DNA of 64,000 nucleotides from Formosa haliotis (GCF_001685485.1 NZ_BDEL01000001.1:2353501-2417500), one strand, 5' to 3'. Counted from the stretch's first letter, positions 46,765 through 58,186 are shown. Translations and numbers: made by a program. The notes: a model not told the origin generated them from the letters alone.

Positions 46765-47574
46765 ATGAAAGATAAGAGGATATTATATGTATCATCTGAA
46801 GTAGTTCCTTATTTACCAGAAACTGAAATCTCATCTATGTCGTTTGAAACGCCTAGAATGGTAAATCAACAAGGTGGACAAATCAGGATTTTTATGCCTA
46901 GATATGGTAACATCAACGAGAGGAGACATCAACTACACGAAGTTATAAGACTATCTGGTATAAACCTTGTAATTAACGACTTAGACATGCCGCTTATTAT
47001 AAAAGTAGCATCAATCCCTAAAGAACGTATTCAAGTATATTTCATAGACAACGACGAGTATTTTAAACGTAAAGCGACTTTAACCGACGAGAATGGCGAA
47101 TTATTTACCGATAATGACGAGCGTGCTATTTTCTTTGCCAAAGGAGTGATAGAAACCGTTAAAAAATTAAACTGGTCTCCAGATATTATTCATGTGCATG
47201 GCTGGTTAGCATCATTATTACCGTTATACTTAAAAGAATATTTTGCGGGCGAACCTTTGTTTAACGACAGTAAAATTGTAACCTCTATTTACAATCAAGG
47301 TTTTGATGGCACGTTAAACGAAAACATGTCTACCAAAATAAAATTCGACAATATTAATGATGATGTGGTTAAAACTTTAAGCGAGCCTACCTACAACAAT
47401 TTAATGAAAGTAGCTATAGATTATTCTGATGCTATTATTATTGGATCTGAAGATATTCCTGAAGAAATAACAACTCATTTAGACAATTCTGAAAAACCAG
47501 TTTTAGGATATAAAAACAAAGAAGAATTTGGCGAAGCGTATTCAAACTTTTACACTACAGAAGTTTTAAAATAA
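46765..47574 (+). CDS. Short glycogen/starch synthase-like protein (GT5 N-terminal domain only)
   Basis: 269 residues matching only the N-terminal Rossmann domain of bacterial glycogen synthases: RILYVSSEVVPYL, NINERRH, IIHVHGWLASLLPLYLKEY. The ADP-glucose-binding C-terminal half is absent, and the KxGGL motif is not seen at the start (LPETEISS instead). Independent catalysis is therefore doubtful. It is the first plus-strand gene of a unit with the DUF4270 lipoprotein and glmS, an order I recognise from other Flavobacteriaceae. A regulatory or envelope role is possible but unsupported. Confidence 0.85.
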   Translation: MKDKRILYVSSEVVPYLPETEISSMSFETPRMVNQQGGQIRIFMPRYGNINERRHQLHEVIRLSGINLVINDLDMPLIIKVASIPKERIQVYFIDNDEYFKRKATLTDENGELFTDNDERAIFFAKGVIETVKKLNWSPDIIHVHGWLASLLPLYLKEYFAGEPLFNDSKIVTSIYNQGFDGTLNENMSTKIKFDNINDDVVKTLSEPTYNNLMKVAIDYSDAIIIGSEDIPEEITTHLDNSEKPVLGYKNKEEFGEAYSNFYTTEVLK

Positions 47575-47598
47575 TACGTTTTACTTCATAAAAAATAT

Positions 47599-49209
47599 AT
47601 GAAAAAGATTTTAAGAGCCCTTAAATTACCAAGCATACTATTATTAACACTTACTGTTTTAGTGGCTTGCGATAGAGATTATAATACTGTAGGAACAGAT
47701 ATAATTGGCGGAAAAAACTTTAAAACAGACAGTATAGTTTATCCTATAATAGCCTTTACTAAAAAAGTAAAGCCCGTACAAACAAACGGGTTATCGTCTA
47801 ACCTATTAGGTGCTTACAACAATCCAGAATACGGATTAACAACAGCAAGTGTAGTCTCACAAATGGTAACAACAGACGGTAGGTATGCTCCTTCATTTGG
47901 AGTAGACCCACAAATAGAATCTGTTACTTTAACCATACCGTATTTTTCTACTGCAACAGAAATCGACGAAGATGGTGTTACAACTTACCGATTAGATTCT
48001 TTATATGGCGATAAACCTATTAAACTTTCTATTTACCAAAACACTTACTATTTAAGAACTACAGATCCGAGCTCGAACTTCCAAGACGGACAGGTATATT
48101 ATTCTAACGCCAACAAAACGATTAATTTCGATGATTTTAGAGGTGAGCTCTTATACGAAAACGATAATTTTACTCCTAGTCCGGAAGAAATAGTTATTGA
48201 AGAAGAAAATGAAGATACAGACGAGGAAGAAGTAACCGAGCGTTTATCTCCTCGCCTACAAATAGACCTTTTAAACACTAATAATTTCTGGGAAAAACTA
48301 CTTTTTGAAAAAGAAGGAAGCCTTGAACTTAGTAACCAAAATAACTTCTTAAATTATTTTAGAGGACTCTATTTTAAAGCTGAAGCTATTAATAATGATG
48401 GGAATCAAATATTGTTAAACTTTAATTCTACAGAGGCCGTTTTAGAAGTTAATTACACCTATTTGGAAGGATCTGATGATGATGAGACCGATGATGACGA
48501 AGAAAGACAAGAAGGTAGTTTTGCGTTAAAGTTTAATACCACCAGATTAAATACTTTTGAGAGTGAGATTAATATCTCAGATGGTAATTCGAAAACTGGC
48601 GACGAGACCTTGTATTTAAAAGGAGGGGAAGGCTCTATGGCGGTTATTCATTTATTTGAAGGGCCAGACACAGACGGCGATGGCGAACCAGACAGTTACC
48701 TTGACGATTTTTTATCACATAAGGATAGTTGGCTTATTAACGAAGCACAATTAACTATTTTTGAAGATGCAAGTAAAGTTTATACGGAAGACGATTACCA
48801 TACCTACGACCGATTATTTGCTTACGACATTACTAATAACTCAACGCTAATAGACTATCAATACGACGGAACTTTAAATACATTAAACCCTCTAGATTCT
48901 AAAATTGTACATTTAGGACAACGTTTAGAAAACCAAGGGACGTATAAATATAAGATCCGTTTAACAGAACATATTAAAAACATTTTAGCAAACGATTCAA
49001 CAAATACAAAAATTGGATTGGTATTATCTACCAATGTAAACAATACGTTGAATGCTCAATTATTAGATAGCGACGGCGATGAAGTAACCACACTTCCAGA
49101 AGGCGCTATATTGTCACCAAAAGGAACTATTTTGCACGGAAGTAGTCCTAACGTACCAGAAAATTTACGTGCGAAACTAGAAATTTATTATACCGAACCA
49201 GAAAACTAA
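47599..49209 (+). CDS. DUF4270 domain-containing lipoprotein
   Basis: 536 residues. A lipoprotein signal (ending LTVLVAC, then DRDYNTVGTD) leads into the Bacteroidota family DUF4270, with SNLLGAYNNPEYGLTTAS near residue 72 and repeated beta-strand segments. Two very acidic stretches occur at about 195-212 and 290-303. The acidic residues after the lipidated Cys suggest outer-membrane surface display. Function unknown. It is 24 bases after the glycogen-synthase-like gene and six bases before glmS, so it is co-transcribed with a cell-wall precursor gene. Confidence 0.9.
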   Translation: MKKILRALKLPSILLLTLTVLVACDRDYNTVGTDIIGGKNFKTDSIVYPIIAFTKKVKPVQTNGLSSNLLGAYNNPEYGLTTASVVSQMVTTDGRYAPSFGVDPQIESVTLTIPYFSTATEIDEDGVTTYRLDSLYGDKPIKLSIYQNTYYLRTTDPSSNFQDGQVYYSNANKTINFDDFRGELLYENDNFTPSPEEIVIEEENEDTDEEEVTERLSPRLQIDLLNTNNFWEKLLFEKEGSLELSNQNNFLNYFRGLYFKAEAINNDGNQILLNFNSTEAVLEVNYTYLEGSDDDETDDDEERQEGSFALKFNTTRLNTFESEINISDGNSKTGDETLYLKGGEGSMAVIHLFEGPDTDGDGEPDSYLDDFLSHKDSWLINEAQLTIFEDASKVYTEDDYHTYDRLFAYDITNNSTLIDYQYDGTLNTLNPLDSKIVHLGQRLENQGTYKYKIRLTEHIKNILANDSTNTKIGLVLSTNVNNTLNAQLLDSDGDEVTTLPEGAILSPKGTILHGSSPNVPENLRAKLEIYYTEPEN

Positions 49210-49215
49210 AAATTT

Positions 49216-51066
49216 ATGTGTGGCATTGTAGGATATATAGGAAACAGAGAAGCTTACCCTATAGTTATAAATGGTCTTAAACGCCTAGAATATCGTGGTT
49301 ACGATAGTGCAGGTATTGCCATTTACGACGGTAAAGACTTAAAAGTTAGTAAAACAAAAGGAAAAGTTTCAGATTTAGAAGAACGCGTAGAAAAAGAAAT
49401 TACCACTAATGGTAATGTCGCTATCGGGCATACCCGTTGGGCTACTCACGGAGTTCCAAACGATGTAAACTCTCATCCGCATTATTCTAATTCAGGCGAT
49501 TTAGTAATTATCCATAATGGAATTATAGAAAACTACGAGTCGTTAAAAAAAGAATTAATAAAAAGAGGATATACTTTTAAATCTGATACAGATACAGAAG
49601 TATTAGTAAATCTTATTGAAGAAATCCTTAAAAACGAAAAGAATTTAAAATTAGGGAAAGCCGTACAAATTGCTTTAAATCAAGTGGTAGGTGCCTATGC
49701 AATTGCCGTTTTCGATAAAAACAAACCTGACGAAATTGTTGCTGCCAGACTTGGTAGTCCGTTAGCCATTGGTGTTGGAGAAGACGAGTTTTTTATTGCA
49801 AGTGATGCGTCTCCGTTTTTAGAATTTACAAAAAATGCCATTTATCTTGAAGACGAAGAATTAGCTATAATTCGTTTAGGTAAAGAAATTAAAATACGAA
49901 AAATAAAGGATGATTCTTTAGTAGATCCTTACATTCAAGAGCTTCAACTAAACTTAGAGCAAATTGAAAAGGGAGGTTACGATCATTTCATGCTTAAAGA
50001 AATTTACGAACAGCCAACTGCTATACTAGATACTTTTAGAGGCCGATTACTGGTAAATGAAGGTATCATAAAAATGTCGGGGATAGAGGACAACATGAAA
50101 AAATTCCTTAATGCCGATCGTATAATCATCGTAGCTTGTGGTACATCTTGGCATGCGGGTTTAGTTTCAGAATACATTTTTGAAGATTTAGCACGTATTC
50201 CTGTAGAAGTAGAATATGCTTCAGAATTTAGATATAGAAATCCGGTTATTACAGAAAAAGATATCGTTATTGCCATTTCTCAATCTGGAGAAACTGCAGA
50301 TACTTTAGCTGCTATAAAATTAGCAAAATCTAAAGGCGCATTCGTATTTGGTGTGTGTAACGTTGTTGGTTCGTCTATCGCTAGAGAGTCTAATGCGGGG
50401 GCTTACACCCACGCCGGACCGGAAATTGGTGTGGCATCTACAAAAGCCTTTACTACACAAATTACGGTTTTAACTTTAATGGCTTTACGATTAGCAAGAG
50501 CTAAAGGCACAATATCAAGTTCAGATTACCGTCGACATTTAATAGAATTAGAACTTATTCCTGAAAAAGTAAAAAAAGCATTAGAATCTGATGCTTATGT
50601 AAAAACAGTTGCTTCTATTTATAAAGATGCCAAAAACTGTTTATACCTAGGAAGAGGTTACAATTTCCCTGTAGCTCTTGAAGGCGCTTTAAAACTTAAG
50701 GAAATTTCTTACATACATGCTGAAGGTTACCCTGCGGCAGAAATGAAACATGGCCCTATTGCTTTAATAGACGAGCAAATGCCTGTTATTGTTATTGCTA
50801 CTAAAAAAGGACATTACGAAAAAGTAGTTAGCAATATTCAAGAAATTAAATCAAGAAAAGGTAAAATTATTGGAATTGTTACTGAAGGAGACGAAAGTGT
50901 AAGAGATTTGGCCGACCACGTTATTGAGGTCCCAGATTGTTCTGAATCTTTATCACCACTATTAACCACTATTCCTCTTCAATTATTATCCTATCATATT
51001 GCAGTAATGTTAGATAAGAATGTAGATCAACCTCGTAACTTAGCCAAGTCTGTTACAGTAGAATAA
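49216..51066 (+). CDS. glmS: Glutamine-fructose-6-phosphate aminotransferase (isomerizing)
   Basis: 616 residues. GlmS makes glucosamine-6-phosphate from fructose-6-phosphate and glutamine, the first step to UDP-GlcNAc. The N-terminal glutaminase has the nucleophile Cys2 (MCGIVGYIG) and GHTRWATHG. Two SIS isomerase domains follow, with ACGTSWHAGL, AISQSGETADTL and HAEGYPAAEMKHGPIAL, and the C-terminal tail NLAKSVTVE. It ends the three-gene unit and is followed by a strong terminator. The leader shows no glmS ribozyme, as it is inside the operon. Confidence 0.97.
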   Translation: MCGIVGYIGNREAYPIVINGLKRLEYRGYDSAGIAIYDGKDLKVSKTKGKVSDLEERVEKEITTNGNVAIGHTRWATHGVPNDVNSHPHYSNSGDLVIIHNGIIENYESLKKELIKRGYTFKSDTDTEVLVNLIEEILKNEKNLKLGKAVQIALNQVVGAYAIAVFDKNKPDEIVAARLGSPLAIGVGEDEFFIASDASPFLEFTKNAIYLEDEELAIIRLGKEIKIRKIKDDSLVDPYIQELQLNLEQIEKGGYDHFMLKEIYEQPTAILDTFRGRLLVNEGIIKMSGIEDNMKKFLNADRIIIVACGTSWHAGLVSEYIFEDLARIPVEVEYASEFRYRNPVITEKDIVIAISQSGETADTLAAIKLAKSKGAFVFGVCNVVGSSIARESNAGAYTHAGPEIGVASTKAFTTQITVLTLMALRLARAKGTISSSDYRRHLIELELIPEKVKKALESDAYVKTVASIYKDAKNCLYLGRGYNFPVALEGALKLKEISYIHAEGYPAAEMKHGPIALIDEQMPVIVIATKKGHYEKVVSNIQEIKSRKGKIIGIVTEGDESVRDLADHVIEVPDCSESLSPLLTTIPLQLLSYHIAVMLDKNVDQPRNLAKSVTVE

Positions 51067-51087
51067 CATCTTAACACACTATTATAA

Positions 51088-51121
51088 AAGGGCATTTTTA
51101 ACTTCGGTTTTAAATGCCCTT
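51088..51121 (+). terminator. Intrinsic terminator after glmS
   Basis: Perfect 10-bp stem AAGGGCATTT / AAATGCCCTT, followed by G and six T on the plus strand, 21 bases past the glmS stop. Confidence 0.9.
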
Positions 51122-51287
51122 GTTTTTTATATACGCAACAAATTCCCGTAAAATCTAAATATCAATAATTATTCAACGGTTTCTTTAGCAGATTTACAAT
51201 AAACCACTTAATTTTTTATTAACTTTTTTTTAAGGTATAACTAAAAAATGTATATTGCTATCTAAACAATCTAACTAAACCTTGAAT

Positions 51288-54014
51288 ATGAAAAACATTT
51301 TTTCTCTTCTACTATTGTTTGTATGTGGTGTAACTTTCTCACAAACAACAATAACAGGAACAGTAGCAGATGATAGCACACAACCTATTCCTGGTGCCAA
51401 TATTATTATAGAAGGCACATCTACTGGAACCGTTACCGATTTTGACGGACATTTCACCCTCTCTACAGATCTAAATCCGCCTTTTAAGGTAATAGTGAGT
51501 AGTGTGGGTTTCGATTCAACTTCGGCCATGGTAACAACTAACAATCAAGAATTAACATTTACTATTAAAGAAGGTACCGTTCTAGATGAAGTGGTAATTT
51601 CTGCCTCACGAACACCAGAACGTATTTTCGAATCTCCAGTAACCGTAGAACGTTTTGGATTAAAAGAAATTAAAAACACGGCTTCTGCCGACTTCTACGA
51701 CGGGCTAGAAAATTTAAAAGGTGTAGATATCAACACCAATAGCTTAACCTTTAAGTCGATAAATACACGTGGATTTGCCGCGTTTTCAAATACCAGATTC
51801 ATGCAATTGGTAGATGGTATGGACAATGCAACACCGGCTTTAAACTTCCCAATAGGAAATTTAGTAGGAATGACGGAAACCGATGTTCTTAGTGTCGAAT
51901 TACTTCCAGGAGCGTCTTCTGCCCTATACGGTGCGAATGCTTTTAATGGTATTTTATTTATGAGAAGTAAAAACCCATTCGAACATTCTGGAATTAGCGG
52001 CTATGCCAAACAAGGAGTTACCGTTCAGGATGCCGCAGGAACCAATTCGTATACCGATGTAGGTATTAGAATCGCTCATAAATTTAGCGATGTCTTTGCT
52101 GCTAAAGTCAACTTCTCTTGGTTAAAAGGTACCGATTGGGCTGCCGATAACTATGCTGGAAAACCTGGCACAGGAGCTACAAGAGCCGATATTGATTACG
52201 ATGGTTATAACGTATATGGTGATGAAGTGTCCACAAATATTAGAGCTGCCTCTGGCGGACTAGGAATAATCCCGAATGTAGAAGTTAGTAGAACGGGTTA
52301 TAATGAATCGGACTTAACAAACTACAATGCGGAAAGTATAAAAGGAGACTGGGGGCTCTATTTACGTCCGTGGAAATCTGATTTCGAAATTGCCTATGTT
52401 GGGAAATTCGGAACAGGAAATACCATTTACCAAGGAACAAACCGTTATAACATTGCAGACTTTTTTCAACAACAACATAAAATTGAAGTAAAAAATGATA
52501 ACTTCTTTGTTAGAGGGTATGTGGTTGCCGATAATGCTGGAGATTCTTACGATATGGTATTTACCGGAATTAACATTAATAGAACGTGGAAAAGCGATAC
52601 GCAGTGGTTCGGAGAATACATTAACACCTACGCAGCCTCTACTTTAGGAGGAGCAACAGATACCGAAGCTCACCAAGCGGCAAGAGCTGTTGCAGATCAA
52701 GGTCGACTGGTTCCAGGAACCAAAGAATTCGAGGATGCATTTAACACCGTTACTTCTAACCCAGATTTAAATTCAGGATCTCAATTTAAAGATGCTTCTA
52801 AATATTATCATTCCGATGCAAATTATAACTTCGGACATTTACTAGATTGGGCAGAAATACAAGTAGGAGGTTCATTTAGACAATATGATTTAAATTCTTC
52901 TGGTACCATTTATACCGATACCGATGGTCCTATTAAATATTCTGAAATGGGATTTTATACCCAACTTCAGAAAAAATTCTTAGCTAATGAAGCTTTAAAA
53001 TTAACAGCCTCGTTACGCTACGACAAATCTGAATTGTTTGACGGATTCTTTTCACCTAGAATATCTTTAGGTTATACTTTAGGAGATACAGACAACCACA
53101 ATATAAGAGGGTCGTTCCAATCTGGATTTAGAAATCCAACTACCCAAGATTTATTTATTGGTTTAGATGCAGGTAGAGCGATTTTAGTAGGGTCTGCAGA
53201 AAGCAATTTAGATCGCGATGTTCGAACTTATCCGGTAAGTGCAAGCGGGCAATCTTTAGGACAACCAGATACGGTAGAAATTGTAGGTAGAGCTGCATAC
53301 GAAAATGCGTTTACCTTAAATTCTGTTGAAAACGGAGCTCCTGTTGCAGCACATGTAGATCTTGTTAAACCAGAACAAGTTATGTCTTTTGAAATAGGAT
53401 ACCGCGGTAAATTAGAAAATGCTATTGTAGATTTTAGTATGTATTATAACAAATACAAAGACTTTATTTCTAACGAAACAGTTGTTGTACCTTTATACGG
53501 AACAGTTGGAGACAATTCGCTGTCTCTAGCGGCCCTGCAAAACGGAGATTACAAAGCCTACCAAACCTATACAAATTCGGCGGCCGATGTAAAATCTTAT
53601 GGGGCATCTATACAGATATCAACCAAAGTATTCCTTACTTACGATTTATCTGCTAATTATACGTTTGCCAAACAAGATTTCGATCAGGCAGCTTACCCAG
53701 ATTTCCGAACAAGTTTTAATACTCCTGAACATAAAGTAAAAGCAAGTTTTGGAAACACCGATTTATTTAAAAATTTCGGATTTAATGTATCCTGGAGATG
53801 GAGTGACGCGTATTTCTGGCAAGCTACTTTTGGTGATGGTAATATACCGTCTTATCATACTTTTGATGCGCAGGTTAACTACCGAGTACCATCGTTAAAA
53901 TCTTCATTTAAATTAGGTGCAACCAACCTTTTAGGCGAAGAATATTTTACAGCGATAGGAACCGGTTACATTGGTTCAATGTATTATGTGTCATGGACAA
54001 TTAACAACTTATAA
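51288..54014 (+). CDS. TonB-dependent receptor
   Basis: 908 residues from the ATG at 51288; the TTG at 51282 is not needed. A signal peptide (MKNIFSLLLLFVCGVTFSQ) precedes a carboxypeptidase-regulatory-like domain (about 20-100), TonB-box-like VLDEVVISAS, a plug with FKSINTRGFAAFSNTRFMQLVDGMDN and PGASSALYGANAFNGI, and a barrel. An SGNH lipoprotein gene follows after 12 bases, so the two probably work together at the outer membrane, for example on an esterified substrate. Ligand unknown. It follows the glmS terminator, so it has its own promoter, which I could not place. Confidence 0.93.
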   Translation: MKNIFSLLLLFVCGVTFSQTTITGTVADDSTQPIPGANIIIEGTSTGTVTDFDGHFTLSTDLNPPFKVIVSSVGFDSTSAMVTTNNQELTFTIKEGTVLDEVVISASRTPERIFESPVTVERFGLKEIKNTASADFYDGLENLKGVDINTNSLTFKSINTRGFAAFSNTRFMQLVDGMDNATPALNFPIGNLVGMTETDVLSVELLPGASSALYGANAFNGILFMRSKNPFEHSGISGYAKQGVTVQDAAGTNSYTDVGIRIAHKFSDVFAAKVNFSWLKGTDWAADNYAGKPGTGATRADIDYDGYNVYGDEVSTNIRAASGGLGIIPNVEVSRTGYNESDLTNYNAESIKGDWGLYLRPWKSDFEIAYVGKFGTGNTIYQGTNRYNIADFFQQQHKIEVKNDNFFVRGYVVADNAGDSYDMVFTGININRTWKSDTQWFGEYINTYAASTLGGATDTEAHQAARAVADQGRLVPGTKEFEDAFNTVTSNPDLNSGSQFKDASKYYHSDANYNFGHLLDWAEIQVGGSFRQYDLNSSGTIYTDTDGPIKYSEMGFYTQLQKKFLANEALKLTASLRYDKSELFDGFFSPRISLGYTLGDTDNHNIRGSFQSGFRNPTTQDLFIGLDAGRAILVGSAESNLDRDVRTYPVSASGQSLGQPDTVEIVGRAAYENAFTLNSVENGAPVAAHVDLVKPEQVMSFEIGYRGKLENAIVDFSMYYNKYKDFISNETVVVPLYGTVGDNSLSLAALQNGDYKAYQTYTNSAADVKSYGASIQISTKVFLTYDLSANYTFAKQDFDQAAYPDFRTSFNTPEHKVKASFGNTDLFKNFGFNVSWRWSDAYFWQATFGDGNIPSYHTFDAQVNYRVPSLKSSFKLGATNLLGEEYFTAIGTGYIGSMYYVSWTINNL

Positions 54015-54026
54015 TAAACTTAACTT

Positions 54027-55643
54027 ATGAAAGTAAAATATATATGGTTAGCAGCCCTTTCCCTAACTTTTGCTGCTTGTAATAATGATGATGATGCGTC
54101 TTCTCCAGATGATAATGGAATGGTATATCCGCCACTAACAGCAGGAACTGCAGATTTTTCTAACTATGTTTCGGTAGGAAACTCATTAACCGCTGGATAT
54201 ACAGATAATGCCTTGTTTATAGCAAGTCAAAACAATTCTTTCCCTAAAATGTTAGCCGAAAAATTTGAAATGGTTGGCGGAGGCGACTTTATCCAACCCC
54301 TTACAAACGACAATTACGGCGGATTAGCCTTAGCGGGAGCACGAATTGCAGCCCCTAGATTAGTCACAACAGGAGGTGCTCCGGTATCTTTAGAATCTGT
54401 TATTGGCCCCGTTACCGTGACTACAGACATTGCTTTAAACAACCCAACAGGCCCTTTCAATAATATGGGAGTTCCAGGAGCCAAAAGTTATCATTTGTTG
54501 GCAAACGGATACGGAAATATTGGCAATCTTTCTGCTGGTTTAGCAAATCCGTATTTTGTGAGAATGACAGGAAGTACTCCTGATGCCTCGGTTATCGAAT
54601 TAACAATGGCCCAAAACCCAACCTTCTTTTCACTTTGGATTGGTAATAACGATATCCTAGGTTATGCCACATCGGGAGGCGATGGCTCTAACCCAATAAC
54701 AGATCAAGCTACCTTTAACTATGCGTATACCACTTTAGTAAACACCCTAACTTCTGGTGGCTCGCAAGGTATTGTTGCTAACATACCTTATGTTACGAGT
54801 ATTGCACATTTTACAACAGTACCATATAATGCTTTAGACCCTTCTAACCCCGACTTTGCAGCACAGATCCCATTATTAAACATGGTATATGGTTCGCTTA
54901 ATCAAATTTTTGAAGCCGTAGGACAAAGTGAAAGAACAATCGAATTTTCGGAAACTAGCGCTAGTGCTGTTGTTATTAAAGATAAAAGTTTAGCAGATTT
55001 ATCTCAAGTAATCACAGGAGCCTTATTGGCTAGCCCAACTTTTCCTGCATTTTTAGAGCAAATAGGGTTACCTGCATCTGCAGCACCTATTGTAGCTCCC
55101 CTATTAGGATCAACCTATGGGCAAGCCAGACAAGCTACCGCATCAGATTTATTTGTATTGCCTAGCAGTGCAATTATTGGCACAGTAAACACCACCATCG
55201 CCAATGCTTTAATTAGTCAAGGATTACCTCAAAACATAGCCTATCAATTTTCTGCCGAAGGGATAACCCTACCTTTAGAAGATAAGTGGGTATTGATTCC
55301 TACGGAGCAAGATGACATTAAAACTGCTACAGATGCGTTTAATGCGACCATAAAAGCAGCTGCAGATCAAGCCAACCTTGCTTTTGTAGATGCCAATGCG
55401 GTTTTACAAAAAGTGGCAACACCAGGCGGTTATGGTTACGGCGATTTTATTTTGAATTCGGAATTGGTTACCGGAGGTGCTTTTTCATTAGATGGAGTGC
55501 ATCCAACCTCGAGGGGTTATGCCTTAATTGCAAATGAATTTATGAAAGCTATTGATGCTACTTACGAATCTAACTTTGAAGCTTCAGGAAACTTAATTAA
55601 TCTAGGAAACTATCCTACTAACTATTCTCCTTTGCTTCAATAG
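54027..55643 (+). CDS. SGNH/GDSL-hydrolase-family lipoprotein
   Basis: 538 residues. A lipoprotein signal ends LTFAAC, followed by NNDDD, likely a surface-export signal. The SGNH blocks are in order: block I VSVGNSLTAGY with the nucleophile Ser; block III WIGNNDILGY; block V DGVHPTSRGYALIANEF with catalytic Asp and His. A long insert between blocks III and V (about 230-450) is typical of the Bacteroidota group. It would cleave acyl or acetyl esters outside the inner membrane. It is paired with the TonB receptor and ends at a hairpin. Confidence 0.92.
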   Translation: MKVKYIWLAALSLTFAACNNDDDASSPDDNGMVYPPLTAGTADFSNYVSVGNSLTAGYTDNALFIASQNNSFPKMLAEKFEMVGGGDFIQPLTNDNYGGLALAGARIAAPRLVTTGGAPVSLESVIGPVTVTTDIALNNPTGPFNNMGVPGAKSYHLLANGYGNIGNLSAGLANPYFVRMTGSTPDASVIELTMAQNPTFFSLWIGNNDILGYATSGGDGSNPITDQATFNYAYTTLVNTLTSGGSQGIVANIPYVTSIAHFTTVPYNALDPSNPDFAAQIPLLNMVYGSLNQIFEAVGQSERTIEFSETSASAVVIKDKSLADLSQVITGALLASPTFPAFLEQIGLPASAAPIVAPLLGSTYGQARQATASDLFVLPSSAIIGTVNTTIANALISQGLPQNIAYQFSAEGITLPLEDKWVLIPTEQDDIKTATDAFNATIKAAADQANLAFVDANAVLQKVATPGGYGYGDFILNSELVTGGAFSLDGVHPTSRGYALIANEFMKAIDATYESNFEASGNLINLGNYPTNYSPLLQ

Positions 55644-55664
55644 AGTAAATAAATAAGTTAAAAT

Positions 55665-55691
55665 AAAACGCCTTCTTTACGGGGGCGTTTT
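55665..55691 (+). terminator. Intrinsic terminator after the SGNH gene
   Basis: AAAACGCC / GGCGTTTT, a perfect 8-bp stem with an 11-base loop ending in a T run, 21 bases past the stop. Confidence 0.8.
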
Positions 55692-55740
55692 TCATTCTAT
55701 AAAAAAGGTAAAAACATATTTCATTTTAAATATAAACGAT

Positions 55741-55748
55741 TATATTTG
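55741..55748 (+). promoter_or_regulatory. -7 box for atpD
   Basis: TATATTTG fits TAnnTTTG, 61 bases upstream of the atpD ATG and after the previous gene's terminator. The resulting leader would be about 55 bases. No -33 TTG at standard spacing. Confidence 0.5.
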
Positions 55749-55806
55749 CAGCGCGAAAAAACAGTTTTTTTTCAACACATATTAGCAAAAATCTATAAAC
55801 ATTTAA

Positions 55807-57318
<1,512 letters not shown>

Positions 57319-57375
57319 TTGGTTACTGGTTTTTAGTTCATCGCTAAACAAACCACTAACAAACACCTATAATAT

Positions 57376-57669
57376 ATGTATTTAGAAATTGTATCGCCAG
57401 AAGGCAAAATATTTAGTTCTGAAGTTGATGCCGTAACGGTACCAGGTGCAGATGGAGAGTTTGAAATGCTTAACCATCACGCTGCTATAGTTTCACTTTT
57501 AACAGAAGGAACCGTTAAAATAAAAGTGCATACACAGTCTCATTTAGAATACGATAAATTACATCCTGAAGTAACCCCACATATGGTTGATACTAAAGTA
57601 TTAACCTTTAAAATTAAGTCGGGAACTTTAGAGTTAAAAGACAATAAAATTATAATCTTAGCCGACTAA
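57376..57669 (+). CDS. atpC: ATP synthase F1 subunit epsilon, short form
   Basis: 97 residues matching the N-terminal beta-sandwich of epsilon (MYLEIVSPEGKIFSSEVDAVTVPGADGEFEMLNHHAAIVSLLTEG, in pieces). It ends after IIILAD, so the C-terminal helical hairpin that inhibits ATP hydrolysis in E. coli is absent. This short form is usual in the phylum. It lies 57 bases after atpD and is followed by a strong bidirectional hairpin facing umuD. Confidence 0.95.
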   Translation: MYLEIVSPEGKIFSSEVDAVTVPGADGEFEMLNHHAAIVSLLTEGTVKIKVHTQSHLEYDKLHPEVTPHMVDTKVLTFKIKSGTLELKDNKIIILAD

Positions 57670-57688
57670 TAATTTTATTTTCAATATA

Positions 57689-57723
57689 AAAAAGCCTCAA
57701 AATATTATGTTTTGAGGCTTTTT
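57689..57723. terminator. Bidirectional terminator between atpC and umuD
   Basis: Perfect 14-bp stem AAAAAGCCTCAAAA / TTTTGAGGCTTTTT with a seven-base loop. T runs occur on both strands and the flanking genes converge. Confidence 0.92.
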
Positions 57724-57745
57724 TTATAAAGTTGGTTTTACTATA

Positions 57746-58186
57746 TCAAACACGTTTAATAACATTGGTCACGATACCCCAAATCACAAAATCGTTAGCA
57801 TCTGTAACCTGAATAGGTTCATAGTTCGGATTTTCTGGCATTAACCAAATTTCACTACCCTGAACATTTAAGCGCTTTACAGTAAATTCGCCATCTAAAA
57901 AACATACTGCTATTTTATTATGGGTCGCTGCTAGGCTTCTGTCTATCACCAATAAATCTTTGTCGTCTAGGCCAGCTCCTATCATAGACTGACCGCTAAC
58001 CCGTGCAAAAAATGTAGCTTCTTTATTCCGCACTAATTCTTCATCTAAAGATAACCGTTCTTCTTTAAAGTCGTCTGCAGGGGAAGGAAATCCAGCCGAT
58101 ATTCCAGAATCTACAAAAGCAGCTCCTGAATTCGGGACAACTTCCGGTGTAAAAAACGTTAATTTAGGCGTTTGGTGTAGCATCAT
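57746..58186 (-). CDS. umuD: UmuD-like autoproteolytic subunit (S24/LexA-type peptidase)
   Basis: 146 residues, the partner of the Y-family polymerase in mutagenic lesion bypass. The self-cleavage site Ala31-Gly32 (ISAGFPSPADD), nucleophile Ser67 (SGQSMIGAG) and Lys104 (FTVKRL) are all present, so it should be cleavable. No helix-turn-helix domain is present, so it is not LexA itself. Its ATG overlaps the umuC stop (ATGA). It is therefore downstream of umuC, the reverse of the E. coli order. A second ATG two codons in is also possible. Confidence 0.93.
   Translation of the reverse strand: MMLHQTPKLTFFTPEVVPNSGAAFVDSGISAGFPSPADDFKEERLSLDEELVRNKEATFFARVSGQSMIGAGLDDKDLLVIDRSLAATHNKIAVCFLDGEFTVKRLNVQGSEIWLMPENPNYEPIQVTDANDFVIWGIVTNVIKRV

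Noticed and set aside
48181..48240. Acidic repeat-like tract in the DUF4270 gene
   Set aside because: Short Asp/Glu-rich loop typical of exported proteins; there is no periodic repeat at the DNA level.
49001..49215. Possible glmS ribozyme or riboswitch before glmS
   Set aside because: The gap to the upstream coding region is six bases, so there is no room for a leader element.
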